A stretch of 33,528 nucleotides of DNA. It comes from Fibrobacter succinogenes. Its GTDB lineage: Bacteria; Fibrobacterota; Chitinivibrionia; Chitinivibrionales; Chitinivibrionaceae. A program made the position numbers and the translations under genes. The DNA is taken from the NCBI GenBank assembly GCA_020726425.1, contig DYSA01000005.1, forward strand, positions 1-33,528, given 5' to 3'. The notes beneath the pieces are model-generated. The model saw only the letters and a program-made list of their open reading frames with translations, ran no database searches and was not told the DNA's origin. Below are positions 7,390-15,556 of the stretch, piece by piece (the first letter of the stretch is position 1; every line of letters starts with the position of its first letter).

Positions 7390-9155
7390 ATGAACGCAAT
7401 TCTAAACTAGAACAAGTCAAAGAAGAAATTCGCATGCGTCTCGATATCGTTACGGTGGTGGAACGATATGTTGCGCTCAAGAGAGCTGGCACCAGCTATA
7501 AAGGACTCTGTCCGTTTCATAAAGAAAAATCTCCTTCATTTCATGTGAATCCTGATCGCAGTATTTTCCACTGCTTCGGTTGCGGCAAAGGCGGTGATGT
7601 ATTTGCCTTTCTCATGGAAATTGAAGGTGTTTCATTCATGGAAGCCCTTAAACAGGCTGGTCGTGAAGTCGGTGTCGCTGTAGAATCGGCTCAAAATCGC
7701 AATCAAACGTATTCTGGACCGACACTTAATCGCGATGTTGCCTACGCCGCAAATGGCCACGCCATGAACTATTTCTACGAAGAGATGAAAAAATCGACCG
7801 AAGCGATTGAGTATTTCCGTTCTCGTGGACTCACCGGTGAAACTGTTCGTGAATTCAGACTCGGGTTTGCCCCAGATTCTTGGGATGGACTGATAAATTA
7901 TCTTAACGTACAACGTATTTCTCCGCAAACTGCAGCGCTTGCAGGTTTGGCTGTTACATCATCAGGGGGATCTCGTCCCTATGACCGATTCCGCAAACGG
8001 GTGATCTATCCGATTCTCGATATGGCCGGTCGCCCCGTTGCTTTCGGAGGACGAACGATGGATCCCGAAGGGCAACCGAAATATCTCAACTCCCCTGAAA
8101 CCGTGCTTTATCGCAAAAATCGCATATTTTATGGCCTTCACCAAGCTCGTACCGAAATCCGTGAAAAGGGCTCCGTGATTATCGTCGAAGGCTACATGGA
8201 CATGCTCATGCTCTATCAAGCAGGCATACAAAATGCCATTGCTACGTGTGGAACGGCAATGACCGTAGAACACGGCCATCTCCTTAGAAGGATCACTGGA
8301 TTGGTTTATCTTGTGTTCGACGGAGATAATGCGGGATATCAAGCGGCAGAACGAGCTGTTCAAAATCTTTTTCCGTTAGAAATCGATCTGCGCGTTGTGA
8401 TTTTGCCTCTGGGTGAAGATCCTGATTCTATTATTAACTCTTTTGGGCCTGAGCGGTTTAATGAACTTCTCTCAGGTGCGGTGACTGGATTAGAATTTTA
8501 TATCAGTCGACTGTCCGCGGACGGTGAATCGGAAACTCCTCAGGGGAAATCACGGATTGTTACTTCGCTCGCAACACTTCTTGGAGGTGTTCAGAATCAA
8601 GTTCTTGTAGCTCACTTTGGTCGAGAACTAGCCGCTCGATTTGGCGTTGAAGAGGTTCTTTTTCGACGGATGATTTCTCAAAAAAATGATTCAAATCGAG
8701 CTGGATTTGAGAGTGATCAGGGAAAACGGGAAAGAGATTTAGAGTCTCTGCTGAACTCAGAAGAAGGTTCACTTTTACACCTTCTTTTGACGAAACCGGA
8801 TCAGCTTTTTCAGTGGAAAGAAAAAATTTCAATTGAATTGTTTTCCAATTCGTTGTTTAGAAACTTATATTCCCTTATTGTTAGTAAAGATGTAGACCAT
8901 ACTTCGCTGATAGATGAGATGGATGATCCAACAATGCGAGATCTTTTTTCACTGATGCTCATTCGTGAAAGTCTTGAAAGCAGCGAATCCATCGGACATA
9001 AGGTGCTGAAATTAGAGAAAAACATCATTGATCGTAAAATTGAACAAATTTCGCGCCAGCTATCAATGGCGACGCGGGCTGAAGATAAAATGCGACTGCT
9101 TTCAGAACAATCGCATCTGCTCAAAGCACAAAAGGGGAGAAGAAGTAACACATGA
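7386..9155 (+). CDS. dnaG: DNA primase DnaG
   Basis: This 589-residue primase makes the RNA primers for replication forks. The N-terminal zinc-binding domain has the CHCC ligands C42, H45, C63 and C66 (CPFHKEKSPSFHV ... FHCFGCGKGGD). The RNA polymerase domain contains the conserved RFRKRVIYPI and AFGGRTMDPEGQPKYLNSPET stretches. The TOPRIM fold shows the catalytic Glu in VIIVEGYMDML and the DGD motif (LVFDGDNAGYQA). The C-terminal helical region, expected to contact the replicative helicase, is divergent. Length is typical of the family. The start overlaps the ftsB-like stop (ATGA) and only a weak GGGA precedes it, so translational coupling is likely. It is followed by rpoD as in the classical macromolecular synthesis operon. 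Confidence 0.96.
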   Translation: MNERNSKLEQVKEEIRMRLDIVTVVERYVALKRAGTSYKGLCPFHKEKSPSFHVNPDRSIFHCFGCGKGGDVFAFLMEIEGVSFMEALKQAGREVGVAVESAQNRNQTYSGPTLNRDVAYAANGHAMNYFYEEMKKSTEAIEYFRSRGLTGETVREFRLGFAPDSWDGLINYLNVQRISPQTAALAGLAVTSSGGSRPYDRFRKRVIYPILDMAGRPVAFGGRTMDPEGQPKYLNSPETVLYRKNRIFYGLHQARTEIREKGSVIIVEGYMDMLMLYQAGIQNAIATCGTAMTVEHGHLLRRITGLVYLVFDGDNAGYQAAERAVQNLFPLEIDLRVVILPLGEDPDSIINSFGPERFNELLSGAVTGLEFYISRLSADGESETPQGKSRIVTSLATLLGGVQNQVLVAHFGRELAARFGVEEVLFRRMISQKNDSNRAGFESDQGKRERDLESLLNSEEGSLLHLLLTKPDQLFQWKEKISIELFSNSLFRNLYSLIVSKDVDHTSLIDEMDDPTMRDLFSLMLIRESLESSESIGHKVLKLEKNIIDRKIEQISRQLSMATRAEDKMRLLSEQSHLLKAQKGRRSNT

Positions 9156-10687
9156 CAGATTCAATTGTTAACCCAAAAAAAGTTAGACACCTTGAAAAAC
9201 AGGCGAGACTTCAGGGATTTGTGTCGGAACTTGAAATCAGTGAAATCGCTGATTCACCAGAAGAGGCTCTTGCAATAACGGAATTGCTTGCTTCAAAAGG
9301 TGTAGAAATTAATCCATTTGTTCAGCGAAGTCGTCGACGTCGCCCTGATGAACACGAACATCCTTTCGTCGAAGAAATTCACGAACAGAAGAGAAACGAT
9401 CCTGTTTGGAACTATCTCAATCAGGTTGGAAGTTTTCCGCTCCTCAGTCGTTCTCAAGAAATTGAGTATTCTCGTCAGATGGTTCTGGGGAAGAATAAAC
9501 TTCTGGAGGGTGCGTATCGTTCTCCGCTTATTCAAGATTTCTTGTTTCGTCTTGCCGAAGAGTTGGAAAATGGCGTTTTGAATAGCGATGATGTCTTTGA
9601 CATTGAACCTGATTCTGATGAAGCACAAGATGACTCTGAACTGTTCGAAGTATTTATGGATGGCATACAAAAAATTGCCGAAGTTCAAGATCAAATTGAA
9701 ACTGAGCAAGAAACGCTTGAATCCGCAGATGCAGATCATCGACTTGCAATTGTTGAACAGATCCGCGAGTTAACAGATCAGCTTGTTGAACACGCATTTG
9801 AACTCAATATTAGCGAACGTCAGAAAAAAAGTATCATCGATAAATATCGCGAATGGCTCAATGGAAATTCGATGAACGGTGAACTTGAAAACTTTGAATC
9901 ATGGGAAAAGATTTTTTCTGATGCGAAGGATTCTGTAATTGAATCAAACTATCGCCTTGTAATTTCTATTGCGAAAAAATACAAATTTACCGGTATGGAA
10001 CTGATCGATGTGATCCAAGAAGGAAACCGCGGTTTGATGAAAGCGGTTGACCATTTTGATTATCGCAAAGGATATAAGTTCTCGACTTATGCCACGTGGT
10101 GGATCCGTCAGGCGATTACTCGAGCGATCAACGACAAGGGCAAAGCAATTCGCATTCCTGCAAATACCCGAGAACTGATGAATCGGGTAAATCGTTTCTC
10201 TCAACGATATGTGTTGGAGCATGGTTTCGAACCTCAGCCTCACGAAATTGCAGAATCGCTGAAACTTTCGGAACGTAAAGTTCAACAGGTTTTGAGTTAT
10301 GCAATGGATCCGATTTCACTTGATCGTGAACTCAATGATGGTACCGATTCGACAATGGCCGATTTTGTTGCCGATTCAACGGCTGAAAATCCATCGAATA
10401 GTATCACTGTCAAAGGATTGCGTAACTCGTTAGACAAATTGCTCAATGGCCTTGCGACTAAAGAACGCCGAGTCATTATGATGCGCTATGGCTACGATGA
10501 TGGACGCAAAAAAACCTTGAATGAAATTGGTGACATCTTTGGGATTTCTCGTGAACGAGTTCGCCAAATCGAAGTGCGTGCGTTGGCGAAATTGCGTCAT
10601 CCTGGTCGTGGTGGTACGTTGGATGATTGGAGATTTGACCAAGGTGAACTTGACGATTTTTCTGATTTCGACAGTTCAATCGGTTAG
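9152..10687 (+). CDS. rpoD: Primary sigma-70 factor RpoD
   Basis: This 511-residue housekeeping sigma factor recruits RNA polymerase to -10/-35 promoters. A region 1.1-like N-terminus (about 10-60) is followed by region 1.2 (NDPVWNYLNQVG). Next comes an acidic non-conserved insert (about 135-200), then region 2 with VIQEGNRGLMKAVDHFDYRKGYKFST and WWIRQAITRAI. Region 3 follows, with a sigma finger (DGTDSTMADF). Region 4 has the helix-turn-helix TLNEIGDIFGISRERVRQIE. The presence of region 1.1 and the dnaG neighbour mark it as the primary sigma rather than a stress sigma. It overlaps dnaG by 4 nt and ends the operon at a strong intrinsic terminator. Confidence 0.94.
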   Translation: MTDSIVNPKKVRHLEKQARLQGFVSELEISEIADSPEEALAITELLASKGVEINPFVQRSRRRRPDEHEHPFVEEIHEQKRNDPVWNYLNQVGSFPLLSRSQEIEYSRQMVLGKNKLLEGAYRSPLIQDFLFRLAEELENGVLNSDDVFDIEPDSDEAQDDSELFEVFMDGIQKIAEVQDQIETEQETLESADADHRLAIVEQIRELTDQLVEHAFELNISERQKKSIIDKYREWLNGNSMNGELENFESWEKIFSDAKDSVIESNYRLVISIAKKYKFTGMELIDVIQEGNRGLMKAVDHFDYRKGYKFSTYATWWIRQAITRAINDKGKAIRIPANTRELMNRVNRFSQRYVLEHGFEPQPHEIAESLKLSERKVQQVLSYAMDPISLDRELNDGTDSTMADFVADSTAENPSNSITVKGLRNSLDKLLNGLATKERRVIMMRYGYDDGRKKTLNEIGDIFGISRERVRQIEVRALAKLRHPGRGGTLDDWRFDQGELDDFSDFDSSIG

Positions 10688-10711
10688 AATATTTGATTTT
10701 GATTTTTACTT

Positions 10712-10741
10712 GCAACCCGTCTTTGGCGGGTTGCTTTTTTT
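10712..10741 (+). terminator. Intrinsic terminator after rpoD
   Basis: The perfect 8-bp GC-rich stem GCAACCCG/CGGGTTGC encloses a 7-nt loop and is followed immediately by seven T residues. It lies 24 nt after the rpoD stop and ends just before the cmoA ribosome site, so cmoAB needs its own promoter or readthrough. Confidence 0.93.
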
Positions 10742-10752
10742 AAGGAGTTTGT

Positions 10753-11472
10753 GTGGCACGGGATCGCGTTTTCTCTGACCTTCACCCGGAAATTGCAGAG
10801 TTTACTTTTAATCAAAATGTAGCATCAGTATTTGCAGATATGCTCAAGCGATCAGTTCCAGGATATGGAACTGTATTGGCACAGTTGTCCGTTTTTGCTC
10901 GAAAGTATGCACAAGAGGGAAGTACGATTTACGATCTTGGGTGTTCACTTGGAGCAGCGACCTTTGCAATGGCTTCCAACGTGGATCTTGAAAACTGCAC
11001 GTTCAAATCCTATGACACCAGCGCACCAATGATTTCTCGGTTCCGTGAGTTGTTACAGGAAAATCCCGTTCGCTATCCTGTTGAAATTTATGAAGATGAT
11101 ATTACTGATATCACATTTGAAAATGCATCAATAACAGTTCTTAATTTGACGTTGCAGTTTATCGATCCCGATGAGCGGCTTGAACTATTAAAACGAATTT
11201 ACACTGGAACTCGTTCGGGGGGGATTTTAATTCTCACTGAGAAAATTAGTGATACTACTGAAGATGGTGTAATGACGGATCTCTATTATGATTTTAAACG
11301 AGCAAACAGTTATAGTGAACTTGAAATAAGTAATAAGCGTACTGCACTTGAAAATGTGTTGATTACAGACACTGAAGAAATTCACGTTGAACGCCTTGAA
11401 CAAGCAGGGTTTTCACGGACAATGCGTTGGTTCCAGACACTCAACTTTCGGGCATATATCTCATGGAAATAG
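10753..11472 (+). CDS. cmoA: Carboxy-S-adenosyl-L-methionine synthase CmoA
   Basis: This 239-residue SAM-fold enzyme uses prephenate to convert SAM to carboxy-SAM (Cx-SAM), the donor for the cmo5U34 tRNA modification. The family signature is readable throughout: FSDLHPEIAEFTFNQNVA near the N-terminus, GYGTVLAQL, then IYDLGCSLGAATFAM (motif I). Next come NLTLQFIDPDER and GGILILTEKI, and a C-terminal LQFIDP-to-MRWFQTLNF core typical of CmoA. The GTG start at 10753 has AAGGAG 5 nt upstream. The 3' end overlaps cmoB by 10 nt, so the two enzymes are coupled. Confidence 0.94.
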   Translation: MARDRVFSDLHPEIAEFTFNQNVASVFADMLKRSVPGYGTVLAQLSVFARKYAQEGSTIYDLGCSLGAATFAMASNVDLENCTFKSYDTSAPMISRFRELLQENPVRYPVEIYEDDITDITFENASITVLNLTLQFIDPDERLELLKRIYTGTRSGGILILTEKISDTTEDGVMTDLYYDFKRANSYSELEISNKRTALENVLITDTEEIHVERLEQAGFSRTMRWFQTLNFRAYISWK

Positions 11473-12440
11473 GCTACTACGACGATCTCTATACATATCT
11501 TGAATCCACGGGGAAATTTCATGCATGGGCACAGGATTTGAAATCAATCGTGCCCGCACAATTTGATACTGATAAAGATGGAAATCTTCAGCGGTGGCTC
11601 GATGCTTTTGCACTTCTCCCGCCATCAAACTCTCTTCCACTAACGATTGATGATGGGCATGCTACTTTTGGCGATCAACACTCATTTACAATTTCACCTG
11701 ATTCTACAAAAGAGTTGTTGAAGTCTTTCATGCCTTGGCGAAAAGGTCCATGGCAACTAGGTGGAGTAAAAATAAATACTGAGTGGCATTCTGATTGGAA
11801 GTGGGAGCGAGTCTCTCCACATCTCTCTTCACTAAAAGGTCGGCGGATTCTTGATGTAGGAAGTGGAAATGGGTATTACTGCTTCCGGATGATTCAAGAA
11901 GGTGCCGAATCGGCCATCGGAATTGATCCGGGAATGCTCGCAGTGGTACAATATTCCGTGATGAAACGGTATACTCCCACTCTTCCCGTTTGGGTACTTC
12001 CGCTAGGTGTTGAAGACATGCCTGCGACACTTTCTTTCGATACTGTTTTTTCTATGGGTGTGTTATATCATCGGAAATCACCAATTGACCATATTTATCA
12101 GCTTAAGGGACTATTGAGATCTGGTGGTGAGTTGGTTTTAGAAACTATGGTTGTGGAAGAGTCCTACGGTGATCTACTTGTTCCTGAAGATCGGTACCAG
12201 CAAATGCGAAATGTGTGGTTTATTCCTTCTGTTACGCAACTTGAACTGTGGATTCGCCGATGTGGGTTTAAGAATGTGCGATGTGTATGTGTTGAACCAA
12301 CGACTATCGAAGAGCAGCGGAAAACAGAATGGATGCAGTTTGATTCTCTGGAAAGTTTTCTTGATCCTGAAGATCACAGTAAAACGATTGAAGGGTATCC
12401 CGCTCCTCGGCGTGCAGTTATCATTGCAGAAAAACCGTAA
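11463..12440 (+). CDS. cmoB: tRNA U34 carboxymethyltransferase CmoB
   Basis: This 325-residue enzyme transfers the carboxymethyl group from Cx-SAM to 5-hydroxyuridine at position 34 of tRNAs. It completes the pathway begun by CmoA. Family features include PWRKGPWQLGG and the IDTEW-like INTEWHSDWKW. The Rossmann motif I is ILDVGSGNGYYCFRM, followed by the CmoB-specific VFSMGVLYHRKSPIDH and WFIPSVTQLELWIRRCGF. The ATG at 11463 is chosen over the track's 11427 start because it gives the usual CmoB length (about 323) and leaves a short 10-nt overlap with cmoA. The hydroxylation step enzyme is not in this window. Confidence 0.94.
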   Translation: MEIGYYDDLYTYLESTGKFHAWAQDLKSIVPAQFDTDKDGNLQRWLDAFALLPPSNSLPLTIDDGHATFGDQHSFTISPDSTKELLKSFMPWRKGPWQLGGVKINTEWHSDWKWERVSPHLSSLKGRRILDVGSGNGYYCFRMIQEGAESAIGIDPGMLAVVQYSVMKRYTPTLPVWVLPLGVEDMPATLSFDTVFSMGVLYHRKSPIDHIYQLKGLLRSGGELVLETMVVEESYGDLLVPEDRYQQMRNVWFIPSVTQLELWIRRCGFKNVRCVCVEPTTIEEQRKTEWMQFDSLESFLDPEDHSKTIEGYPAPRRAVIIAEKP

Positions 12441-12461
12441 CGGGGACTTTCCCGCTACGGT
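12429..12461 (-). terminator. Hairpin terminator between convergent cmoB and DUF2892 gene
   Basis: The inverted repeat ACCGTA-a-CGGG / CCCG-c-TACGGT (12434-12461, one mismatch, 6-nt loop) is followed on the minus strand by TTTTT, so it best terminates the minus-strand gene that stops at 12465. It overlaps the cmoB stop codon. It may also act weakly on plus-strand transcripts, although no T-run follows on that side. Confidence 0.7.
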
Positions 12462-12464
12462 ATG

Positions 12465-12665
12465 TTAGATTTCTGGATCATTCTTGTCAATTATTGTTGA
12501 TATACCCATAGGGATATAGAGTAGGCACCGTCTGCTAAATCCTGTAATTAGAGGGATTAATCCAATTATCCCCCAAAAGTTTTTAAGTGCTATTCCAGTA
12601 AAAAGAATTCCAATTCCTATTATAATTCGAATGAGACTATCCACGGTTCCTACATTACATTTCAT
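12465..12665 (-). CDS. Small DUF2892-like inner membrane protein
   Basis: This 66-residue protein has two closely spaced hydrophobic segments (IRIIIGIGILFTGIAL and FWGIIGLIPLITGF). The order KCNVGTVDSLIRIIIG ... WGIIGLIPLITGFSRRCLLY is the hallmark of the DUF2892 family, the membrane part of YgaP-like proteins. The usual FCPLY motif reads RCLLY here, so the cysteine is kept. The ATG at 12665 is preferred to the track's 12677 because GGAGGA lies 4 nt before it. In relatives the domain can be fused to rhodanese and is linked to sulfur handling. That role is not shown here; thioredoxin reductase lies divergently beside it. Confidence 0.75.
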   Translation of the reverse strand: MKCNVGTVDSLIRIIIGIGILFTGIALKNFWGIIGLIPLITGFSRRCLLYIPMGISTIIDKNDPEI

Positions 12666-12902
12666 TGCTTCCTCCATTTTATTAAACCGAATTGAAAGTA
12701 ATCATACCCACGAATGGAGCTGTTTGTAAAGAAGAATGTTCTCTTATTTTTATGGTTTTTGAATTGGTCTGAATTTTGTATGATTCTATAAAATCTGTAT
12801 CGAAATTGTAGGCTGTTGATCTTGTGAATCTGTATGATTTGAAAGCTGATTCTACGAAGCGTAAAAACTATATTGTCTAAATAAACTTGTATGGAGGTGT
12901 GC
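12666..12902. other. Divergent intergenic region between DUF2892 gene and trxB
   Basis: This 237-nt AT-rich gap must contain promoters in both directions. I see several TATGAT/TATATT-like hexamers (for example near 12833 and 12868), but none is paired with a convincing -35 at 16-18 nt. I see no hairpin or riboswitch-like structure in it. Confidence 0.4.
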
Positions 12903-13850
12903 ATGGCTCATAGTAAAGAAAAAATAGTGATCATCGGTTCCGGACCTGCGGGATTTACTGCGGGGATTTATCTCGCTCGCGCAAATCTTAATCCTCTTCT
13001 TATTGAAGGGTTTATGGCTGGAGGAATGCCTGGCGGGCAGTTGATGACTACTGCGGAAGTTGAAAACTACCCAGGATTTGCGAATGGCATCGACGGTCAG
13101 AAACTCATGGGTGAAATGCGGCAACAGGCTGAAAATAGCGGTGTTCACATGAATATGGTCGATATTACTTCTGTTGATTTTTCTGCACGTCCTTTCAAAA
13201 TGACCGATATGAATGGCGACACATACGAAGCTGATTCTGTGATTATTTGCACGGGGGCAAATGCGCGTCGTCTTGATATGGATTCGGAAAAACTGTTCTG
13301 GATGAAAGGTATATCTGCGTGTGCGGTATGCGATGGCGCTTTGCCGATTTTCAGAAATAAGCCACTTGCTGTTATTGGCGGCGGAGATACGGCCTTGGAA
13401 GAAGCTGAACACCTTACTAAATTTGGTTCAAAAGTGTATATAATCCATCGTCGTGATGAGTTTAGAGGATCAAAAATTCTTCAAAAACGAGTTATGGAAC
13501 ATGACAAAATTGAAATTCTGTGGAATAAAGTTCCGGAAGAGTTCTATGGTTCCAATGTTCTCGAGGGAATCAAGTTAAAAGACACGATCACCGGTGAACT
13601 GACAGACCTTACGGTAAGTGGTTGTTTCCAAGCAATTGGCCACCGTCCGAATACTGGATTCCTCGGTGATTCGGTAGCGCTTGATCAGACGGGTTACATC
13701 GTTACGGAAAATGGTGTTGAAACATCAATTCCCGGGGTTTTCGCAGCCGGAGATGTTCAAGATCCTCAGTGGAGACAGGCGATTATCGCTGCTGGTTCCG
13801 GTGCTCATGCGGCACTTGCTGCCGAGCGTTGGCTCAACGAGCAGGAATAA
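12903..13850 (+). CDS. trxB: Thioredoxin reductase TrxB
   Basis: This 315-residue FAD/NADPH enzyme keeps thioredoxin reduced in the cytoplasm. The FAD-binding motif IIGSGPAGFTAGIYLARA is at the N-terminus, and MPGGQLMTTAEVENYPGF follows as in all TrxB. The redox-active pair is in CAVCDG (near residue 136), the NADPH motif is VIGGGDTALEEA with HRRDEFR, and the C-terminal FAD motif is GVFAAGDVQDPQWRQAIIAAGSG. The start at 12903 has GGAGG 6 nt upstream, and the track's extra four codons overlap that ribosome site. It is the first gene of a likely operon with the next two membrane genes. Confidence 0.95.
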   Translation: MAHSKEKIVIIGSGPAGFTAGIYLARANLNPLLIEGFMAGGMPGGQLMTTAEVENYPGFANGIDGQKLMGEMRQQAENSGVHMNMVDITSVDFSARPFKMTDMNGDTYEADSVIICTGANARRLDMDSEKLFWMKGISACAVCDGALPIFRNKPLAVIGGGDTALEEAEHLTKFGSKVYIIHRRDEFRGSKILQKRVMEHDKIEILWNKVPEEFYGSNVLEGIKLKDTITGELTDLTVSGCFQAIGHRPNTGFLGDSVALDQTGYIVTENGVETSIPGVFAAGDVQDPQWRQAIIAAGSGAHAALAAERWLNEQE

Positions 13851-13855
13851 ACAAT

Positions 13856-14239
13856 ATGGCTGAAATGAGAAGATTCTCTCCGGTTCGATTTGGTGATTTT
13901 CTTCTCATTTTCGCACTTCTTGGCTTGCTCTTTGTCGTGTTAAACTCACGCGAATCTACCAAATGTGGCGATGGCTACGAACTCTACCTTTCTGATTCTC
14001 TCGTATATAAAGACTCTTTTCATTCCGTTCTCTGCACTCTCAACGTCGCTCAGAATATTGTTGTTCTCGGCGTTACCGATTCTTCGGTTCAGTTTTTACA
14101 AAATAGTTGCACTGAAAAGATTTGTGTCCATGCAGAACCGATTTCTCGCACTGGCGAAGAGATCGTATGCGCCCCAAATCGCCTTGTGTTGAAAATTCCC
14201 GGTGAAAGGAAGTTCGATGCAGATATCATCGCCCGCTGA
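13856..14239 (+). CDS. NusG domain II (EetA-like) membrane-anchored protein
   Basis: The protein is 127 residues long. One N-terminal membrane segment (FGDFLLIFALLGLLFVVLN, about 12-30) leads into an extracytoplasmic beta domain. That domain ends with the pattern VQFLQNSCTEKICVHAEPIS then EEIVCAPNRLVLKI, the C...CxxxxG...CxPN layout of free-standing NusG_II (DUF1312) proteins. Three cysteines (SC, KIC, VC) are in the family positions. Such proteins are found next to Gx-type membrane proteins, and in Listeria-type flavin-based electron transfer loci the pair is called EetA/EetB (from memory). The start at 13856 is 5 nt after trxB; a second ATG at 13865 is also possible. The next gene overlaps it by 23 nt. 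Confidence 0.7.
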   Translation: MAEMRRFSPVRFGDFLLIFALLGLLFVVLNSRESTKCGDGYELYLSDSLVYKDSFHSVLCTLNVAQNIVVLGVTDSSVQFLQNSCTEKICVHAEPISRTGEEIVCAPNRLVLKIPGERKFDADIIAR

Positions 14240-15299
14240 AGTGTATCGAAAGCTACTTCTGTTTACATTGGCGTTGTTGTTCGGTGCTCTGGAACTATTT
14301 ATACCTCGTATGCCCCTTTTCCCATGGCTGAAACCGGGGTTTGCTAATATTATCACCATGATTTGGCTTATTCGTTATGGTTTTCGCGATGCCCTATTGT
14401 TCGGTTTTTTGCGGATTTGGATAACCTCATTTTTCTTTGGTTTTTCATTTTTTGCATTATTCCCTGCTGTCTTAGGACTACTGTTGTCAGTTAGTTTTAT
14501 GAAAGGTATTGTTCGAATCAACGAATTGATTCCCATTTTTGGATATGTCGGATTGGGGATTACCGGTGCTTTTTTTCATAATGTGGGGCAGCTGTTTGCA
14601 CTAAAATTTCTTGTTGGGGAAGCATCGTTGTTCAGCCTGCAGTTTCCGGTGATGATCGGCGCCGCTATTCTGACGGGGGCGCTGACGGGAATCCTTGCGT
14701 GGCGGTTTAGTCTTGTCGATTTGGGTGATGGGAACATTGTAAAAGACTCACTTACAATTCACTTTGTTAGCCTCCAAAAAAGAGTGCTGTCACTTTTGCT
14801 ATTGCTCTGCATGGTTGCGGTTTTGTTTTTAGAGAATCCTTGGTATGTCGCGATTTTTATGTGCATGGCGGTGATTTCATCTGTGTGGGTAACGAAATCC
14901 ATAAGAAGTGTCGTCATGTCGATTCGCCGATCTTGGTTTTTTGTTATCATGATATTTTTCGTAACCCGATGGGGAAGTGGTGAGTGGAGCACGGCATTTG
15001 TACAACTGTTTCGTCTGTTTGGCTGGATTTTCTGTACTGATCTTTTTAGAAAATTTGAAACCGACCGACTGTTTTTTGCTTTTCTCTATCGCTTGTTTCC
15101 CACTTTTGATACCACACTAGCCGCAGCACTTCTTACCGTTGAAGTATTTCCTGAACTCATGAAAAATGGAGCGATTAAAGCGGCAATCAATCCTGTCGTA
15201 TTTATAAAAAATCCTTCGGACTATTTGCAATCTATGGTATCTATGAGCCACAACATTCTGGAAGAGGGTGGATGGGGAAAGAGAGTTGATAAAAATTAA
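14217..15299 (+). CDS. Gx/heptaprenyl-diphosphate-synthase-I-like (EetB-like) membrane protein with T-component-like tail
   Basis: This 360-residue protein is strongly hydrophobic. Residues 1-165 match the Gx transporter/Hpre_diP_synt_I family, with ELFIPRMPLFPWLKPGFANI followed by YGFRDALLFGFLRI and GITGAFFHNVGQL, and an S-component-like six-helix pattern. The remaining 190 residues hold about four to five more hydrophobic segments and a cytoplasmic FRKFETDRLF stretch. They look like an ECF transporter T (CbiQ/EcfT) component, though I cannot confirm this without a profile search. The start at 14217 follows AAGGAAG; the track's GTG at 14202 lacks such a site. Its partner NusG_II protein is directly upstream. 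The substrate (quinone, flavin or isoprenoid related) is unknown. Confidence 0.62.
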   Translation: MQISSPAEVYRKLLLFTLALLFGALELFIPRMPLFPWLKPGFANIITMIWLIRYGFRDALLFGFLRIWITSFFFGFSFFALFPAVLGLLLSVSFMKGIVRINELIPIFGYVGLGITGAFFHNVGQLFALKFLVGEASLFSLQFPVMIGAAILTGALTGILAWRFSLVDLGDGNIVKDSLTIHFVSLQKRVLSLLLLLCMVAVLFLENPWYVAIFMCMAVISSVWVTKSIRSVVMSIRRSWFFVIMIFFVTRWGSGEWSTAFVQLFRLFGWIFCTDLFRKFETDRLFFAFLYRLFPTFDTTLAAALLTVEVFPELMKNGAIKAAINPVVFIKNPSDYLQSMVSMSHNILEEGGWGKRVDKN

Positions 15300-15556
15300 A
15301 ACGGCGAACCACGTGTGATTAGCCATTTTAGTCAAAAAGTCTCGTTGCCTACTTGCCAGTGAAAATACAATGACTTATTCGCATGGTACAGTGATCCTTG
15401 CGTGGTCATCGAGGATACATTGTGATTGATCCTTATGATTACCTCACTCTAGAAATAGATGGCATTCCATTGTGCGACAGGCATTTTCTGCAAGCTTATA
15501 CCTCAAAATCATGTGTCGTTTTTGAGATAATCAATGTACCTTTTTTCTGTAAGAAT
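15300..15556. other. Convergent intergenic region with no supported gene
   Basis: This 257-nt stretch lies between the EetB-like gene and tadA, both of which end here. The ORF at 15398-15646 has no recognisable family, no ribosome site and runs antisense into tadA. An AT-rich inverted repeat CTCAAAA/TTTTGAG near 15503-15527 could be a weak terminator but has no T-run. Confidence 0.4.

Noticed and set aside
9293-9773. ORFs of 148, 87 and 61 aa overlapping rpoD
   Set aside because: Shadow frames of the acidic, AT-rich part of rpoD with no independent signals.
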